Below are positions 40,063-49,595 of a DNA stretch of 64,000 nt, piece by piece. The DNA lies in NCBI GenBank assembly GCA_029784795.1, contig JAFMAW010000002.1, positions 1 to 64,000 of the forward strand, given 5' to 3'. This DNA comes from Nitrososphaerota archaeon. Its GTDB lineage: Archaea; Thermoproteota; Nitrososphaeria; Nitrososphaerales; UBA183. Both the position numbers and the translations under genes were made by a program. Within the stretch, counting starts at the first letter, position 1. Every line of letters starts with the position of its first letter. The notes below the pieces were generated by a model. The model worked only from the letters and a program-made list of their open reading frames with translations, had not been told where the DNA came from and made no database searches.

Positions 40063-40979
40063 GTCTACTGGGGTCGGCGTCACTAGCCATAAGCACGGGG
40101 GCCATAATCAACTATGCGATCTACCTCATCGTGGCGGTCATAGTCATCGCGCTCATAGGGGTGACTGTCAAGATAATCAAGGAGTACGAGCGCCTGGTCG
40201 TGTTCAGGCTCGGCAGGCTAGTCGGCGCGAGGGGGCCCGGGGTCATCTTCGTGTTCCCGTTCATCAACCGCGTCAGCAAGGTCGACCTCAGGGAGAGGTA
40301 CCTCGAGGTCCCCCACCAGACGTGCATCACCAAGGACAACGCGCCCGTCGACATAGACTTCCTGATCTACAACAAGGTGACCGAGGCTACCCAGAGCATC
40401 GTCCAGGTGCAGAACTTCGAAGGCGCGTCAATAGGCATAGCCACCACCACCCTCAGGGCCGTCGTGGGGGACATCCCCCTGGACGAGCTCCTCGCAAAGA
40501 GGGAGCAGATCAACCAGGTACTCAGGACGAAGCTGGACGAAGTCACGGAGAGGTGGGGGATCAAGGTGACCAACGTGGAGATACGCGAGATCACCCCTCC
40601 GAAGGACGTGCAGGAGGCGATGGTGCGTCAGATGTCCGCAGAGAGGACCAGGAGGGCCACCGTCACCGAGGCGGACGGCAAGAGGGAGGCGTCGATACTC
40701 GTGGCCGAGGGGGAGAAGAAGTCCAACATACTGCGCGCGGAAGGGGACAAGCAGGCCCAGATACTCAGGGCAGAAGGATACGCGGGGGCGCTGAGCCAGA
40801 TATTCGGGGCTGCCAAGGGAATCGACTCGAAGACCATGGTCCTCCAGTACCTCGACACGTTGAAGGCCCTCGGGGCTTCCCCGTCGACGAAGTACATCTT
40901 CCCGATGGAGTTCACTGGGCTCCTGACCAACCTGCGAGACCAGGTCAAGCAGTCGCAGTCCGACGCGGCTGGCAAGTAA
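40059..40979 (+). CDS. Stomatin/prohibitin (SPFH domain) protein
   Basis: 306 residues; TTG at 40059 overlaps the stop of the NfeD gene (TTGA). N-terminal membrane helix (~10-38), then the SPFH domain beginning KEYERLVVFRLGRLVGARGPGVIFVFPF, RERYLEVPHQTCITKDNAPVDIDFLIY, RAVVGDIPLDELLAKREQIN, and a C-terminal coiled coil with repeated ILRAEG units. It forms large membrane assemblies and is a known partner or substrate of NfeD proteases. Intact and of normal length. Confidence 0.92.
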   Translation: MSLLGSASLAISTGAIINYAIYLIVAVIVIALIGVTVKIIKEYERLVVFRLGRLVGARGPGVIFVFPFINRVSKVDLRERYLEVPHQTCITKDNAPVDIDFLIYNKVTEATQSIVQVQNFEGASIGIATTTLRAVVGDIPLDELLAKREQINQVLRTKLDEVTERWGIKVTNVEIREITPPKDVQEAMVRQMSAERTRRATVTEADGKREASILVAEGEKKSNILRAEGDKQAQILRAEGYAGALSQIFGAAKGIDSKTMVLQYLDTLKALGASPSTKYIFPMEFTGLLTNLRDQVKQSQSDAAGK

Positions 40980-41372
40980 AAGGCGGCCCCCTTTCTCGCC
41001 GGCTTCAGGGTGACGCGAGTCCAGGCAAGGACAGCAAGGACAGACGGGTGTTAGGGTTCGAAGCGAAGAAGAAGCTCTCAGACGGGGTCTCGGAGTTCCT
41101 GAAGTGGCACCTGGGGCGGGCCCCCCTAATGCAACATCCCGCGCTGGCCACCAGGGCCGTCCCCGCGCTCACGGGTCGGCTCCGGGCGCGCCCTTCTAAC
41201 AGGGGCAGCGACAGAAGCGGACACCGTCTAAGCTGGGGCGACTCCGGCTGTAGAGCCAGTCGGCGGGCTCCACGCCATGAACGAATTACAATCTCCTCTT
41301 CACCGAAGCAAAAATATTCTAGACCAGGCATCCAATTGCTGCCCCATTCTTAAATCCAGAGCCCAGGAAGGG
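40980..41372 (+). other. Gene-poor stretch between stomatin and PhoU-like genes
   Basis: No convincing gene. A short plus-strand frame near 41050 begins LGFEAKKKLSDGVSEFLKWHLG and looks protein-like for about 25 codons, then turns into low-quality sequence; it may be a remnant. The direct repeat CAAGGACAG occurs twice near 41024-41043. From about 41270 the sequence becomes A/T-richer and holds TCTTAAATC, the likely promoter of the next gene. Confidence 0.4.
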
Positions 41373-42044
41373 TTGAGGCGAGCATATCAAGTGTCTGGAC
41401 AAGAGGGAGAGATTCAAGCGAGGCGGCGGACTGTGGTCGTGCTGCAGGACGAGATGAGGCGGGTCCTGGACGCGACCCGGGTGCTCCTCGAGGAGTTCAA
41501 CGCGATAGCGGCCGGGGAGAAGGGCCAGGTGGACGCCTCGCTGGAGAACGTGAGGAGGGCGGAGGAGGACGTGATGACGCTCAGGACGGCGCTCATCCGT
41601 GAGCTGTCCCAGGTCGGGACCCTGCTGGTCAACAGGGAGGACGTCATGCGCGGGGCCTTCGCAGTCGAGGGGATATTCGGCCACATAAACGGGGTCGCCT
41701 TCAAGATGTCCCAGCTGCAAAGGGCGTCGGCTAAGAACAAAAAGTACCGGGACTGCATAGTCGAGCTGCTCGGCCTGCTCATCGACGGCGTCTCCAAGCT
41801 CAACGAGAGCATCAGGGCCCTCTCCATAAACACGGACCAGGCCATACACATGGCCGCCCAGGTCCAGCAGATAGAGAGCTCCATCGACACCAGGTACCGC
41901 GACGGCGTCGCGACGGTCATGAAGACAGCGACCAACGTCAAGGAGCTCATCACCGTCAAGGACGTCCTCGAATCCATAGAGGACTGCGCGGACGTCATGC
42001 TCGTCGCCGCCAACGCGAGCACGATACTCGCGCTGGGAATGTAG
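41373..42044 (+). CDS. PhoU-like (DUF47) protein
   Basis: 223 residues from TTG 41373, ~22 bases after the TATA-like TCTTAAATC (41347-41355); the frame is open upstream to 41277. The all-helical product ends with ITVKDVLESIEDCADVMLVAANASTILALG, the E-x-x-x-D metal-binding helix seen in DUF47/PhoU-related proteins. These commonly regulate phosphate transporters, but no Pit gene is adjacent. The tRNA endonuclease gene starts four bases after its stop. Confidence 0.72.
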   Translation: MRRAYQVSGQEGEIQARRRTVVVLQDEMRRVLDATRVLLEEFNAIAAGEKGQVDASLENVRRAEEDVMTLRTALIRELSQVGTLLVNREDVMRGAFAVEGIFGHINGVAFKMSQLQRASAKNKKYRDCIVELLGLLIDGVSKLNESIRALSINTDQAIHMAAQVQQIESSIDTRYRDGVATVMKTATNVKELITVKDVLESIEDCADVMLVAANASTILALGM

Positions 42045-42047
42045 GCC

Positions 42048-42605
42048 ATGCCCAAGGCCCGGGCCAGGGGCAGGCTCTTCGAGAACAGGATTGTCGTCTG
42101 GGACGTGGAAGACTCTAGGCGGCTCTTCAAGGAAGGATACTACGGCAAACCGCTCGGGATACCGAAACCGAAGGACTTCGAGTTCGACGCCCCGCTCATC
42201 TTAGACCTCATGGAAGGGTACTACCTCTCGACGCGCAAGGTGATCGACGTCGAGGACCAGGCAGGGAAGGCGCTCACCGCGAAGCAGCTCCAAGGGGTCT
42301 GCGAGGCCTCCTACCCTGAGTTCGCGGAGAAGTTCCTGGTCTACAGGAAGCTCAGGGAGGGAGGGTATGTCGTGACGCCGGGGATCAAGTTCGGCTCCGA
42401 CTTCGCCGTCTACGAGCACGGCCCTGGGATAGATCATGCCCCATACATCGTCCAGGTGATGCCCCCCGGCTCGAAGATGACCGCCACCGCAATGGTCAGG
42501 TCAGGGCGGCTGGCTACAACCGTGCGCAAGCAGTTCATCATAGCCATCCCGGACATGGAGAGGAAGTCCATAGAGTTCCTCCGCTACGACTGGTGGCGCG
42601 CGTAG
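42048..42605 (+). CDS. endA: tRNA-splicing endonuclease
   Basis: 185 residues from ATG 42048. N-terminal domain followed by the catalytic domain: YRKLREGGYVVTPGIKFGSDFAVYEHGPG holds the Tyr and loop residues, DHAPYIVQVMP the His, and VRKQFIIAIP the Lys of the Tyr-His-Lys triad. It cuts bulge-helix-bulge introns in pre-tRNA. The size is that of the single-domain homotetramer or heterotetramer catalytic subunit, as in TACK archaea; a second subunit is not in the window. Confidence 0.9.
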   Translation: MPKARARGRLFENRIVVWDVEDSRRLFKEGYYGKPLGIPKPKDFEFDAPLILDLMEGYYLSTRKVIDVEDQAGKALTAKQLQGVCEASYPEFAEKFLVYRKLREGGYVVTPGIKFGSDFAVYEHGPGIDHAPYIVQVMPPGSKMTATAMVRSGRLATTVRKQFIIAIPDMERKSIEFLRYDWWRA

Positions 42606-42614
42606 GGGCCTGGC

Positions 42615-43457
42615 ATGGGCTCGGCGGGGGTTTCGTTCGACCTGGGAGGCGCCCGGGCGGCGTCTTTCAATGTGGGGGACCTCTACCTGAGGCTTGACGA
42701 GGTCTTCGACCTGAGGGCCGACCTCGCGCCCTACTTCGGCGGGAGGGACCTGGCCGTCCCCGAGGCGTTCCCCACACAGTCGTTCTTCGTCGCGGCAGGT
42801 CCGCTGCGGGTGGTCGTGGACCCCAGCGACTACGGCAGGCTCGTCGCCCCGGACCACTTCAGGTCTCCGGAGGGCTATGCGCGCCCTCCTCCGCTGGACG
42901 CCCAGCTCTCAGCGGCCGGGGTCTCCCCCGGGTCGGTGACCCACGTGGTCGTGACCCACCTCCACTTCGACCACTACGCGGGGGTCACTAAAGGAGGCGC
43001 CCTCGCCTTCCCATCGGCGAGATACATCGTCCCTGCGAAGGACTGGGCGATGCCTGACATTGCCGAGGCCAGGAAGAAAGGGGACCGGGACGTCACCGAG
43101 ACACTCGGGGTCGTGGAGGCCGCGGGGAGGCTGGAGCTGCTCGATGGGCCCCTCGACCTGGGGGACGGCGTGACCGTGGAGCCGTACCCTGGCGAGAGCC
43201 CCGGACACCAGGTGGTGGGGCTCCGGTCCGCCCATGATTCCTGCTACTTCGTAGGCGACCTCTACCACCTGGCGGAGGAGGTGGAGCACCCGGAGCTCGC
43301 GGCCGCCTGGGCCGACGCCAGGGCGCTGACTGCCAGCAGGCGGCGCTTCTCCGAGCGCGCGGCGGCCGAGCGGGCACTTGTCCTCCCGGGGCATCTTCCG
43401 GCGGGGAGGATCGGCTTCAGGGGGTCGGCCCCGACCTGGACCGAAGAGCCCGCGTAG
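42615..43457 (+). CDS. MBL-fold metallo-hydrolase
   Basis: 280 residues from ATG 42615. The zinc motif VVVTHLHFDHYAGV (HxHxDH) is near residues 114-125, a further His is in ESPGHQVV, Asp in FVGDLYH, and the last His in VLPGHLPAG. An N-terminal region with TQSFFVAAGPLRVVVDPSDYG is similar to quorum-lactonase-like and other small-molecule hydrolases of this superfamily. Substrate unknown. It lies in a run of co-directional RNA-processing genes. Confidence 0.82.
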   Translation: MGSAGVSFDLGGARAASFNVGDLYLRLDEVFDLRADLAPYFGGRDLAVPEAFPTQSFFVAAGPLRVVVDPSDYGRLVAPDHFRSPEGYARPPPLDAQLSAAGVSPGSVTHVVVTHLHFDHYAGVTKGGALAFPSARYIVPAKDWAMPDIAEARKKGDRDVTETLGVVEAAGRLELLDGPLDLGDGVTVEPYPGESPGHQVVGLRSAHDSCYFVGDLYHLAEEVEHPELAAAWADARALTASRRRFSERAAAERALVLPGHLPAGRIGFRGSAPTWTEEPA

Positions 43458-43493
43458 ACGCAAGCATATAGAACTGACACCCAGGGGCCGGCC

Positions 43494-44276
43494 GTGGATT
43501 CGATCGGAGAAGACTCGTACCTGTTGGTGTACAGGGACAGGCGGAGGCGCTGGCTGGTCAGGCCCAAGGACACCCCGAAGCTTCACACCCACCTGGGGAT
43601 ACTCGACGTGTCGTCACTGATAGGGCGGGGATACGGGATAAAGGTCACGACGACTATGGGGGACGAGCTGACGATACTCAGGCCCACCATCGAGGACATG
43701 GTGATGAAGCTCGCCAGGAAGACGCAGGTAATCTACCCCAAGGACCTCGGCCTGATGGCGCTCAAGTTGGGGGTGCACTCAGGGTCGAAGGTGATAGAGA
43801 CCGGGACCGGGAGCGGTGCGACGACGGCCTTGATGGCCTACCTGGTACAGCCCAGCGGGATGGTCTACACTTACGACCTGAACCCTGAATTCCAAGGGGT
43901 GGCCAAGAAGAACATAGAGAAGCTGGGCCTGTCGCCCTATGTAACCTTCAAGGCCGGGGACTCGCGCCTCGGGTTCGAGGAGGAGGACTTCGACGCTGGG
44001 ATACTCGACGTCGGGGACCCCTGGGAGGTGGTGCAGAGCATGAAGCGCGCCCTCAAGCCCTCAGCTTCCATGGCCGCGGTGACGCCGACGACAAACCAGG
44101 CGGAGAAGCTTGTGGCGAAGATGAAGGAGGAAGGGTTCGTCGCCATCGAGACCATGGAGATACTCCTCCGCCACCTCGAGGCGAGGGTGGGCATGACCCG
44201 GCCCTCCAACATAATGGTGGGGCACACGGCCTACCTTACCTTCGGGAGAGCCACACGGTCGGCGGCCTCATCGTAA
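43494..44276 (+). CDS. trmI: tRNA (adenine-58-N1)-methyltransferase TrmI
   Basis: 260 residues from GTG 43494, with GCATATAG (43464-43471) 26 bases upstream. N-terminal beta domain; then RPTIEDMVMKLARKTQVIYPKDLGLMALKLGVHSGSKVIETGTGSGATTALMA, the SAM-binding Rossmann motif with the class-typical YPKD segment; a D at the end of strand 2 in YTYDLNPEF; and DAGILDVGDPWE for the active site. It methylates A58 (and A57 in some archaea) in the T loop of tRNA. Confidence 0.93.
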   Translation: MDSIGEDSYLLVYRDRRRRWLVRPKDTPKLHTHLGILDVSSLIGRGYGIKVTTTMGDELTILRPTIEDMVMKLARKTQVIYPKDLGLMALKLGVHSGSKVIETGTGSGATTALMAYLVQPSGMVYTYDLNPEFQGVAKKNIEKLGLSPYVTFKAGDSRLGFEEEDFDAGILDVGDPWEVVQSMKRALKPSASMAAVTPTTNQAEKLVAKMKEEGFVAIETMEILLRHLEARVGMTRPSNIMVGHTAYLTFGRATRSAASS

Positions 44277-44312
44277 TAGTTTTAAGCCCAACCCGGTCGC
44301 GCAGCCCAGTAA

Positions 44313-44939
44313 TTGAGCAGCAGGGAACGCAACGAAGACATCGCGACATTGCTCTACATGGTGCCGTTCGCTGTCAGCGGGGTCTACGGCCTCGCCGTCT
44401 GGTTCCAGCAGGGGATCTCTGCCATCCTCCCGTCGCGCGTGTATCTCGCGGTCACCCAGAGCCCCGAGGTCTTCGTCATCGGCTCCCTGGCGGTGCTGGC
44501 CGGCGTGGTGATGGAGATCCACGAGACAGACGCAACCCAGAGGCGCGCGATGGTGGGCTCGCTGGGGACTACCCTGCAGACGATAGCCGTGGCGAGCGTC
44601 TTCTTCGCCCTGGTGGGGACGTTCTACTCCAACGGCGCCAACGTCGCCGCCGCTGTGGGTGACTTCATGGGCGGGAAGTACAACCTCATCTTCCCTGCGA
44701 TAATGATCCTCATGAGCTACCTCATCACCGTCCCGCTCCGGTTCTCAGCCCTAGCCAAGAGTAAGACCCTGGGCCTGGTCCTGCTGCTCCTCGTCCCCGT
44801 CGCGATTTACGAGGTCGGGAAGCGCCAGATCTACGTGGGGCTGGGTCTGGCCTTCGCCCTCCTCATCATCGGCATCATGACGTACATTCTCCCTGAAAGA
44901 GAGAAGGGCGCGGAAGAGGCCCTGGCCCGGGCGACCTGA
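44313..44939 (+). CDS. Polytopic membrane protein of unknown function
   Basis: 208 residues from TTG 44313, GTTTTAAGC at about 44278-44286 serving as TATA box. Six predicted helices at roughly 12-30, 50-70, 86-108, 125-145, 152-168 and 172-190, with a short charged C-terminal tail. No family recognised. The gene downstream, 19 bases on, encodes a GDT1-like cation transporter, and the two may be co-transcribed. Confidence 0.6.
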   Translation: MSSRERNEDIATLLYMVPFAVSGVYGLAVWFQQGISAILPSRVYLAVTQSPEVFVIGSLAVLAGVVMEIHETDATQRRAMVGSLGTTLQTIAVASVFFALVGTFYSNGANVAAAVGDFMGGKYNLIFPAIMILMSYLITVPLRFSALAKSKTLGLVLLLLVPVAIYEVGKRQIYVGLGLAFALLIIGIMTYILPEREKGAEEALARAT

Positions 44940-44958
44940 CCGCAGACATACTGGGCCC

Positions 44959-45558
44959 ATGGCCGCCGCCATCCTGTCTCCCTTCGCCACGATCGCCGCC
45001 GCCATGTTCGTGACCGAGCTCACCGACAAGGACGCCATCCTGATCCTGGGCGTGTCGTCCAGGGGGAGGCCGGTGCTCACCTTCCTGGCGGGGGTGACGG
45101 CGTTCACCCTCACCACGGGGCTGTTCGTCAGCATCGGCTCGGTCCTGGTGCTCTACGTGCCTGTCGCGTGGATCCGCCTGGCCGGCGGGGCGATGATGCT
45201 CAGCTACGGCGCCTGGGAAGCCAGGGGCCTGGTTGGCGCGAAGGTCTCAGAGATGGAGGAGTCCAGGGTGGAGAAGCGGAAGTCGGCGGCCGGCTTCTTC
45301 CTCGCGCTCGTGGGGGCCCTGGTCTTCCTCGACGTCGCAGGGGACGCCACAGAGGTCCTCACAGTCGTCCTGGTCGCCCGCTACGCAGAGCCGCTGCTCG
45401 TGTTCGGCGCGGCGTGCGCCGGCCTCTATGCCGCCACGGCCATGGAGGCCGCCCTGGGGAGCAGGCTCGGCAGGCTGCTCAGTCCGCGGAGGCTGAGGGT
45501 CCTCTCTGCGGCCGTCTTCTTCGCCCTGGGGGGTTTCATATTCCTGACGAGCCTGTGA
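44959..45558 (+). CDS. GDT1/UPF0016 (TMEM165)-like cation transporter
   Basis: 199 residues from ATG 44959. Two homologous three-helix halves. The first carries TELTDKDAILIL in place of the usual E-x-G-D-K-[TS] motif, the second LDVAGDATEVLTVV. Both keep acidic residues in the membrane as expected for Mn2+/Ca2+ binding, though the motifs depart from consensus. A basic loop (about 95-110) links the halves. The family exports Mn or Ca; with the altered motif the ion preference is open. Confidence 0.65.
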   Translation: MAAAILSPFATIAAAMFVTELTDKDAILILGVSSRGRPVLTFLAGVTAFTLTTGLFVSIGSVLVLYVPVAWIRLAGGAMMLSYGAWEARGLVGAKVSEMEESRVEKRKSAAGFFLALVGALVFLDVAGDATEVLTVVLVARYAEPLLVFGAACAGLYAATAMEAALGSRLGRLLSPRRLRVLSAAVFFALGGFIFLTSL

Positions 45559-45604
45559 CCGGGGGCACCTTCATTAAGAGCAGGCGGGCATGGGACCACG
45601 TTCC

Positions 45605-47047
45605 ATGTCAGGGGCGAGCCAGGAGGGCATCACAACGAAGAAGGCCGACAACTTCGACGAATGGTACACCCAGGTCGTCCTGAAGTCAGAGGTAGCCGAC
45701 TACAGCCCCGTCTCCGGGTGCGTGGTCTACAGGCCGTCCGGGTACGCCATCTGGGAGAACATCCAGAGGGAGACCGACGCCCTCTTCAAGAAGGCTGGCA
45801 TCTCGAACACATACTTCCCGCTCTTCATCCCCGAGCGCCTCCTGAAGAAAGAGGCCGCGCACGTGGAGGGGTTCGCCCCAGAGGTCGCCTGGGTCACCGA
45901 GGCCGGGAGCTCGAAGCTAGACGAGAGGCTGGCCATACGCCCTACTTCGGAGTCGCTGATGTACGAGGTGGTCTCGCGCTGGATAAGGTCGTGGAGGGAC
46001 CTCCCCATGAGGCTGAACCAGTGGAACAACGTGGTCCGCTGGGAGTTCAAGAACCCGGCGTTCATACTCAGGTCCAGAGAGTTCCTCTGGAACGAGGGGC
46101 ACTCGCTCTTCGCGACCAGGGAAGAGGCTGAGGCCGAGCGCGACCAGATACTCGGGATCTACCGCAAGGTGACCGAAGAGTGCCTCGCCCTGCCGGGGTA
46201 CCTGGGGAAGAAGACCAGGGGGGAGACCTTCGCCGGGGCGGAGGGGACGTACAGCATCGAGCACCTATTGCCGGACGGCAAGGCCATCCAGGGGCCCGAC
46301 TGGCACGCCGACGGACAGAACTTCTCGAAGGCCTTCGGGATCGTCTTCATCGACAGAGAGGGGAACAAGCAGTTCGCCTACCAGAACACCTGGGCCATCT
46401 CCACCCGGGAGATAGGGGTCATGCTCGCTGTCCACAGCGACGACAAGGGGGCCGTGGTCCCCCCCAGGCTGGCGGCGATCCAAGTCGTCCTCGTCCCCAT
46501 AGTCAACGACGAGAGCAAGCAGGTCGTCCTCGCCGAGGCGAGGAAGCTGATGGACTCGCTCTCCGGGTTCAGGTCCCGCTTTGACGACAGGGACCACCTC
46601 ACCCCCGGCAGGAAGTTCAACGAGTGGGAGCTCAAGGGGGTCCCGCTGCGGATCGAGTTCGGGCCCAGGGACATGAGGGAGGGGCAGGCAGTCCTGGTCA
46701 GGAGGGACACCGGAGGGAAGAGGACCGTCAAGGCAGCCGCCCTGGCGGCCGAGGTCTCCAAGGAGCTGGAAGACATCCAGTCCAACCTGTTCGCCAGGGC
46801 TGCGGAGGCGCTCAGGAAGAACACCCACGACGCGCGGACCCTGGACGAGCTGAAGACGGTGATGGCGGAGGAAGGGGGGATCGTGCGCATCCGATGGTGC
46901 GGGGACGCCAACTGCGAGGCGAAGGCGCGGGGTGCGGCCGGGGGGAAGATACTCAACGTCCCGCTGGAGCAGGAGCCTGGGAAGGGGGGGTGCGTCGCCT
47001 GCGGCGAGCCCGCCCCGGTGGTCGCGCTCTACGGCAAGTCCTACTAG
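45605..47047 (+). CDS. proS: Prolyl-tRNA synthetase (archaeal/eukaryotic type)
   Basis: 480 residues from ATG 45605 (ATG 45590 is in frame, but only ~18 bases from the TTCATTAAG element). Class II core: motif 1 in ALFKKAGISNTYFPLFIPERLL, motif 2 VRWEFKNPAFILRSREFLWNEGH, the Pro-binding loop GTYSIEHLLPDGKAIQGPDWHADGQNFSKAFGI, motif 3 STREIGVMLAVHSDDKGAVVPP. Then the anticodon domain and the C-terminal zinc-binding domain ending KSYY-like (YGKSY). The Trp in GPDWHADGQ replaces a residue usually Ser or Thr. Confidence 0.95.
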   Translation: MSGASQEGITTKKADNFDEWYTQVVLKSEVADYSPVSGCVVYRPSGYAIWENIQRETDALFKKAGISNTYFPLFIPERLLKKEAAHVEGFAPEVAWVTEAGSSKLDERLAIRPTSESLMYEVVSRWIRSWRDLPMRLNQWNNVVRWEFKNPAFILRSREFLWNEGHSLFATREEAEAERDQILGIYRKVTEECLALPGYLGKKTRGETFAGAEGTYSIEHLLPDGKAIQGPDWHADGQNFSKAFGIVFIDREGNKQFAYQNTWAISTREIGVMLAVHSDDKGAVVPPRLAAIQVVLVPIVNDESKQVVLAEARKLMDSLSGFRSRFDDRDHLTPGRKFNEWELKGVPLRIEFGPRDMREGQAVLVRRDTGGKRTVKAAALAAEVSKELEDIQSNLFARAAEALRKNTHDARTLDELKTVMAEEGGIVRIRWCGDANCEAKARGAAGGKILNVPLEQEPGKGGCVACGEPAPVVALYGKSY

Positions 47048-47958
47048 GCCATCGGCACGGTGGCGACGGGGTCCGCGGCCGAATAGAGCCTGACCGAAGT
47101 CTCGTCGACGCTCATGGGGAGGTCCACCTTCGCCAAGGCTATCATCTGGAGCGAAAGGGAAGACGCCGCTATCCCGAAGCAGGCGCTCCGGAGGAAGTCC
47201 CTGCTCTTGAGGTACCAGGCGACGGTCGCGCCGCTCAGCACGTCGCCTGCGCCGGTGCTGTCGAGGACCGGGGACTTGGGGACCCCCACCCGGTAGACCC
47301 TGGAGCCGTCGAGGACGTAGCACGAGTCCCCGCCCTGGGTGACGATCCCTTTCCTTACCCCGAGGGCGGATATCTTGCCGAGGGCCTCCACCGGGTCCCT
47401 CCTCCCGGTGAGCATCTCCGCCTCGGTCCTATCCATCTTCACAGCGTGGACCCTGGAGAGCATCTTCGGGTCCCTTGGTGGGGCGAACGCCACCGTCCCG
47501 TCGGCGCCGAAGGACCTGACGAAGCCCTGCGGGTCGAGGAAGACGAACTCGCTGCGGGAGGCTATCTCGTCCAAGAGGGCCGGCGACACCTCTCCGGCGA
47601 CGGGGCTGACCAGGGCGGCGTTGAATCTCGTGTCCGGAGGGATCTGCGCGGAGCTCACGTCGTCGCACCTGCTGGTCAGCCTGAGGGTCCTCGTCCCGGC
47701 GCTGTTGCCTACGCTGAACCTCGTGGTCGGCTTCGTCGGGCTCCTGTCAGCGGCCCTGAGCACCACCCCGTTCCTCATCAGCCACACCGCCTGGTCGTCT
47801 GGGAAGTCGGCGCCCACCCTCGTCAGAGGGATCACTTCGTTGCCGAACCTGGAGCAGAGCAGTCCAGCGTAGGACGGCGGGCCGCCCACCGACATCACCT
47901 GGCGCGTCGGCAGCTGGATCGTGTCAATGGTTACGAAGCCGGCGACCAGGACCTTCAT
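47044..47958 (-). CDS. PfkB-family (ribokinase-like) sugar kinase
   Basis: 304 residues from ATG 47958; TTGATAAAACC (47979-47989) is the TATA region ~26 bases upstream. VGGPPSYAGLLCSRFG at the N-terminus, and the C-terminal signature DSTGAGDVLSGATVAWYL with the catalytic Asp and anion hole. The family covers ribokinase, fructokinase and nucleoside kinases; archaeal members often act on nucleosides. Substrate not assigned. Its last four bases overlap the end of proS on the other strand. Confidence 0.82.
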   Translation of the reverse strand: MKVLVAGFVTIDTIQLPTRQVMSVGGPPSYAGLLCSRFGNEVIPLTRVGADFPDDQAVWLMRNGVVLRAADRSPTKPTTRFSVGNSAGTRTLRLTSRCDDVSSAQIPPDTRFNAALVSPVAGEVSPALLDEIASRSEFVFLDPQGFVRSFGADGTVAFAPPRDPKMLSRVHAVKMDRTEAEMLTGRRDPVEALGKISALGVRKGIVTQGGDSCYVLDGSRVYRVGVPKSPVLDSTGAGDVLSGATVAWYLKSRDFLRSACFGIAASSLSLQMIALAKVDLPMSVDETSVRLYSAADPVATVPMA

Positions 47959-48105
47959 TCGGCGCGCACCGGCTTCTAGGTTTTATCAAGATTTACGAAA
48001 CGGCGGCGTGTTCCTGCCGGGGGCGCGGGGCGCTGTCCGTGAGAAGTCCGACGGAATCTTGGCGATTCGGCCACTTTATTAGACCGGCGGGGCACCACCC
48101 TGCGG

Positions 48106-49497
48106 TTGTCCTACTCCAGCAAACTGGAGGAATCAGCATGGACGTCGTCGCACAGTTGGATTTTCATCTCCTTCTCGGTGGGGATGTTGCTTGAGGCTTA
48201 CATCTACGGCTTGGGGAGTTTCGCGGCATACTGGTTCAGCGCGCTTCCTAGCCTCTTGGGCACGCTGGCCCTTGTCTGGTCCCCCCTGTGGCTGATAATC
48301 GGGATCGCGTTTGCCGGTCCACTCTCCGACGCCCTAGGACGCAGGACGACGTTCTTCCTCACGATGGCCCTTTACGCCGTAGGCTCTGTCGGAATGCTCA
48401 TAAGCGGGGCGTACCAGTCCGTACTATTCTTCCTCGCCCTATTGCTCTTCGCCGCGGGGGGCGAGATGAACACCATAATGGCGGCCAACCACGAGCTGAT
48501 GCCAAGGAAGTACAGGAGCAGGACCATGTTCTGGGAAATCAACTTCATCAACGTCGGGGGCGTCCTGCTCGGGATAGTGGGTATCGTCGCCGCCACCTCC
48601 TATGGCTCCCTCGACTACTCGAGGGACATGATTGCCGTCATCTTCCTTCCACTGCTCCTGCTACTGATATACAGCAGACTGAAGATCCCCGAATCAGTGC
48701 GCTGGCTCGAAGCGAAAGGCAAGACCGCGGAGGCGGCTGCCCTGGCCCAGAAGCTGTCTGCGGGGCCGGCCAAGGACGACCCCCCGGTAGCCGCACCGGC
48801 TTTGCAGGCTGCAGCGGGGGGGAGGCGTCCATCTACCGCGACAAAGATCTTCGTGGTGACAGCCATCGCCGGAGCCAACGCCGTCGGGTTCGGACTCATG
48901 ACCTATTCTCTCGGCTACTACTACTATGCCAGCCAGATCGCGAGCATCATCCTGGTGGCGAACCTGGTGGGCTTCTTCGCAGGCGCGGTCGTGTCCATCA
49001 TGGCGGAGAAGTGGAGCAGGAAGAAGGTGCTCACCTACTCGATGATAGGGACCTTCATAGTCACCTGGGGAATCTATTTCCTGAACATCTCCACCGCGGC
49101 GTTCTCTAACTCGCTGATAACATTCTACGTTGTCCTGGTCATCCTCAACGTGTTCGTGGGGGCCGGGTATCTGGCAGAAGACACCCTGAAGGGGGAGGTC
49201 TGGAACACCACGAGGAGGGGGACCCTGACGGCGCTCACCAGGTTCCTATCCATAGGGGCGGCCATCCCTGCCTACTACATCGGCCTGAGCCTCTCCGAGA
49301 ACAATTACATCCTGTTCAACGCGCTGGTCTGGACCGTCGGAATGGTCGCGGTCCTGGTCTGGCACTTCCGGGGGATCGAGACGGGCCAGGGGGTCAGCAT
49401 CGCCGTCGCTTCTGGGGAGGGGCCCGTGGTCTCGCCTTCCACGCCCGCCATGGGTACGCCTGAGGCGCGGGCGCTGAACCAGCCGGACGCAAAGTAG
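48106..49497 (+). CDS. MFS transporter, sugar-porter-like
   Basis: 463 residues from TTG 48106; CTTTATTAG lies ~30 bases upstream. Twelve helices in two halves with a central cytoplasmic loop of ~60 residues. Signatures are GPLSDALGRRTTFFL (loop 2-3), the RSRTMFWEINF segment, KIPESVRWLEAKGKTAEA before the loop, and EKWSRKKVLTYS in the second half. This is the sugar/organic acid porter pattern; the real substrate is unknown. Single gene. Confidence 0.82.
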   Translation: MSYSSKLEESAWTSSHSWIFISFSVGMLLEAYIYGLGSFAAYWFSALPSLLGTLALVWSPLWLIIGIAFAGPLSDALGRRTTFFLTMALYAVGSVGMLISGAYQSVLFFLALLLFAAGGEMNTIMAANHELMPRKYRSRTMFWEINFINVGGVLLGIVGIVAATSYGSLDYSRDMIAVIFLPLLLLLIYSRLKIPESVRWLEAKGKTAEAAALAQKLSAGPAKDDPPVAAPALQAAAGGRRPSTATKIFVVTAIAGANAVGFGLMTYSLGYYYYASQIASIILVANLVGFFAGAVVSIMAEKWSRKKVLTYSMIGTFIVTWGIYFLNISTAAFSNSLITFYVVLVILNVFVGAGYLAEDTLKGEVWNTTRRGTLTALTRFLSIGAAIPAYYIGLSLSENNYILFNALVWTVGMVAVLVWHFRGIETGQGVSIAVASGEGPVVSPSTPAMGTPEARALNQPDAK

Positions 49498-49595
49498 AAG
49501 CCGAGACGGGCTGAGCTTTAGGAACAGACTCCAGTTCCAGGTGGCGCACCTGCTCCATAGGTTTAAAGAGGGACGGCGCGGGCGCGGACTCTGCT

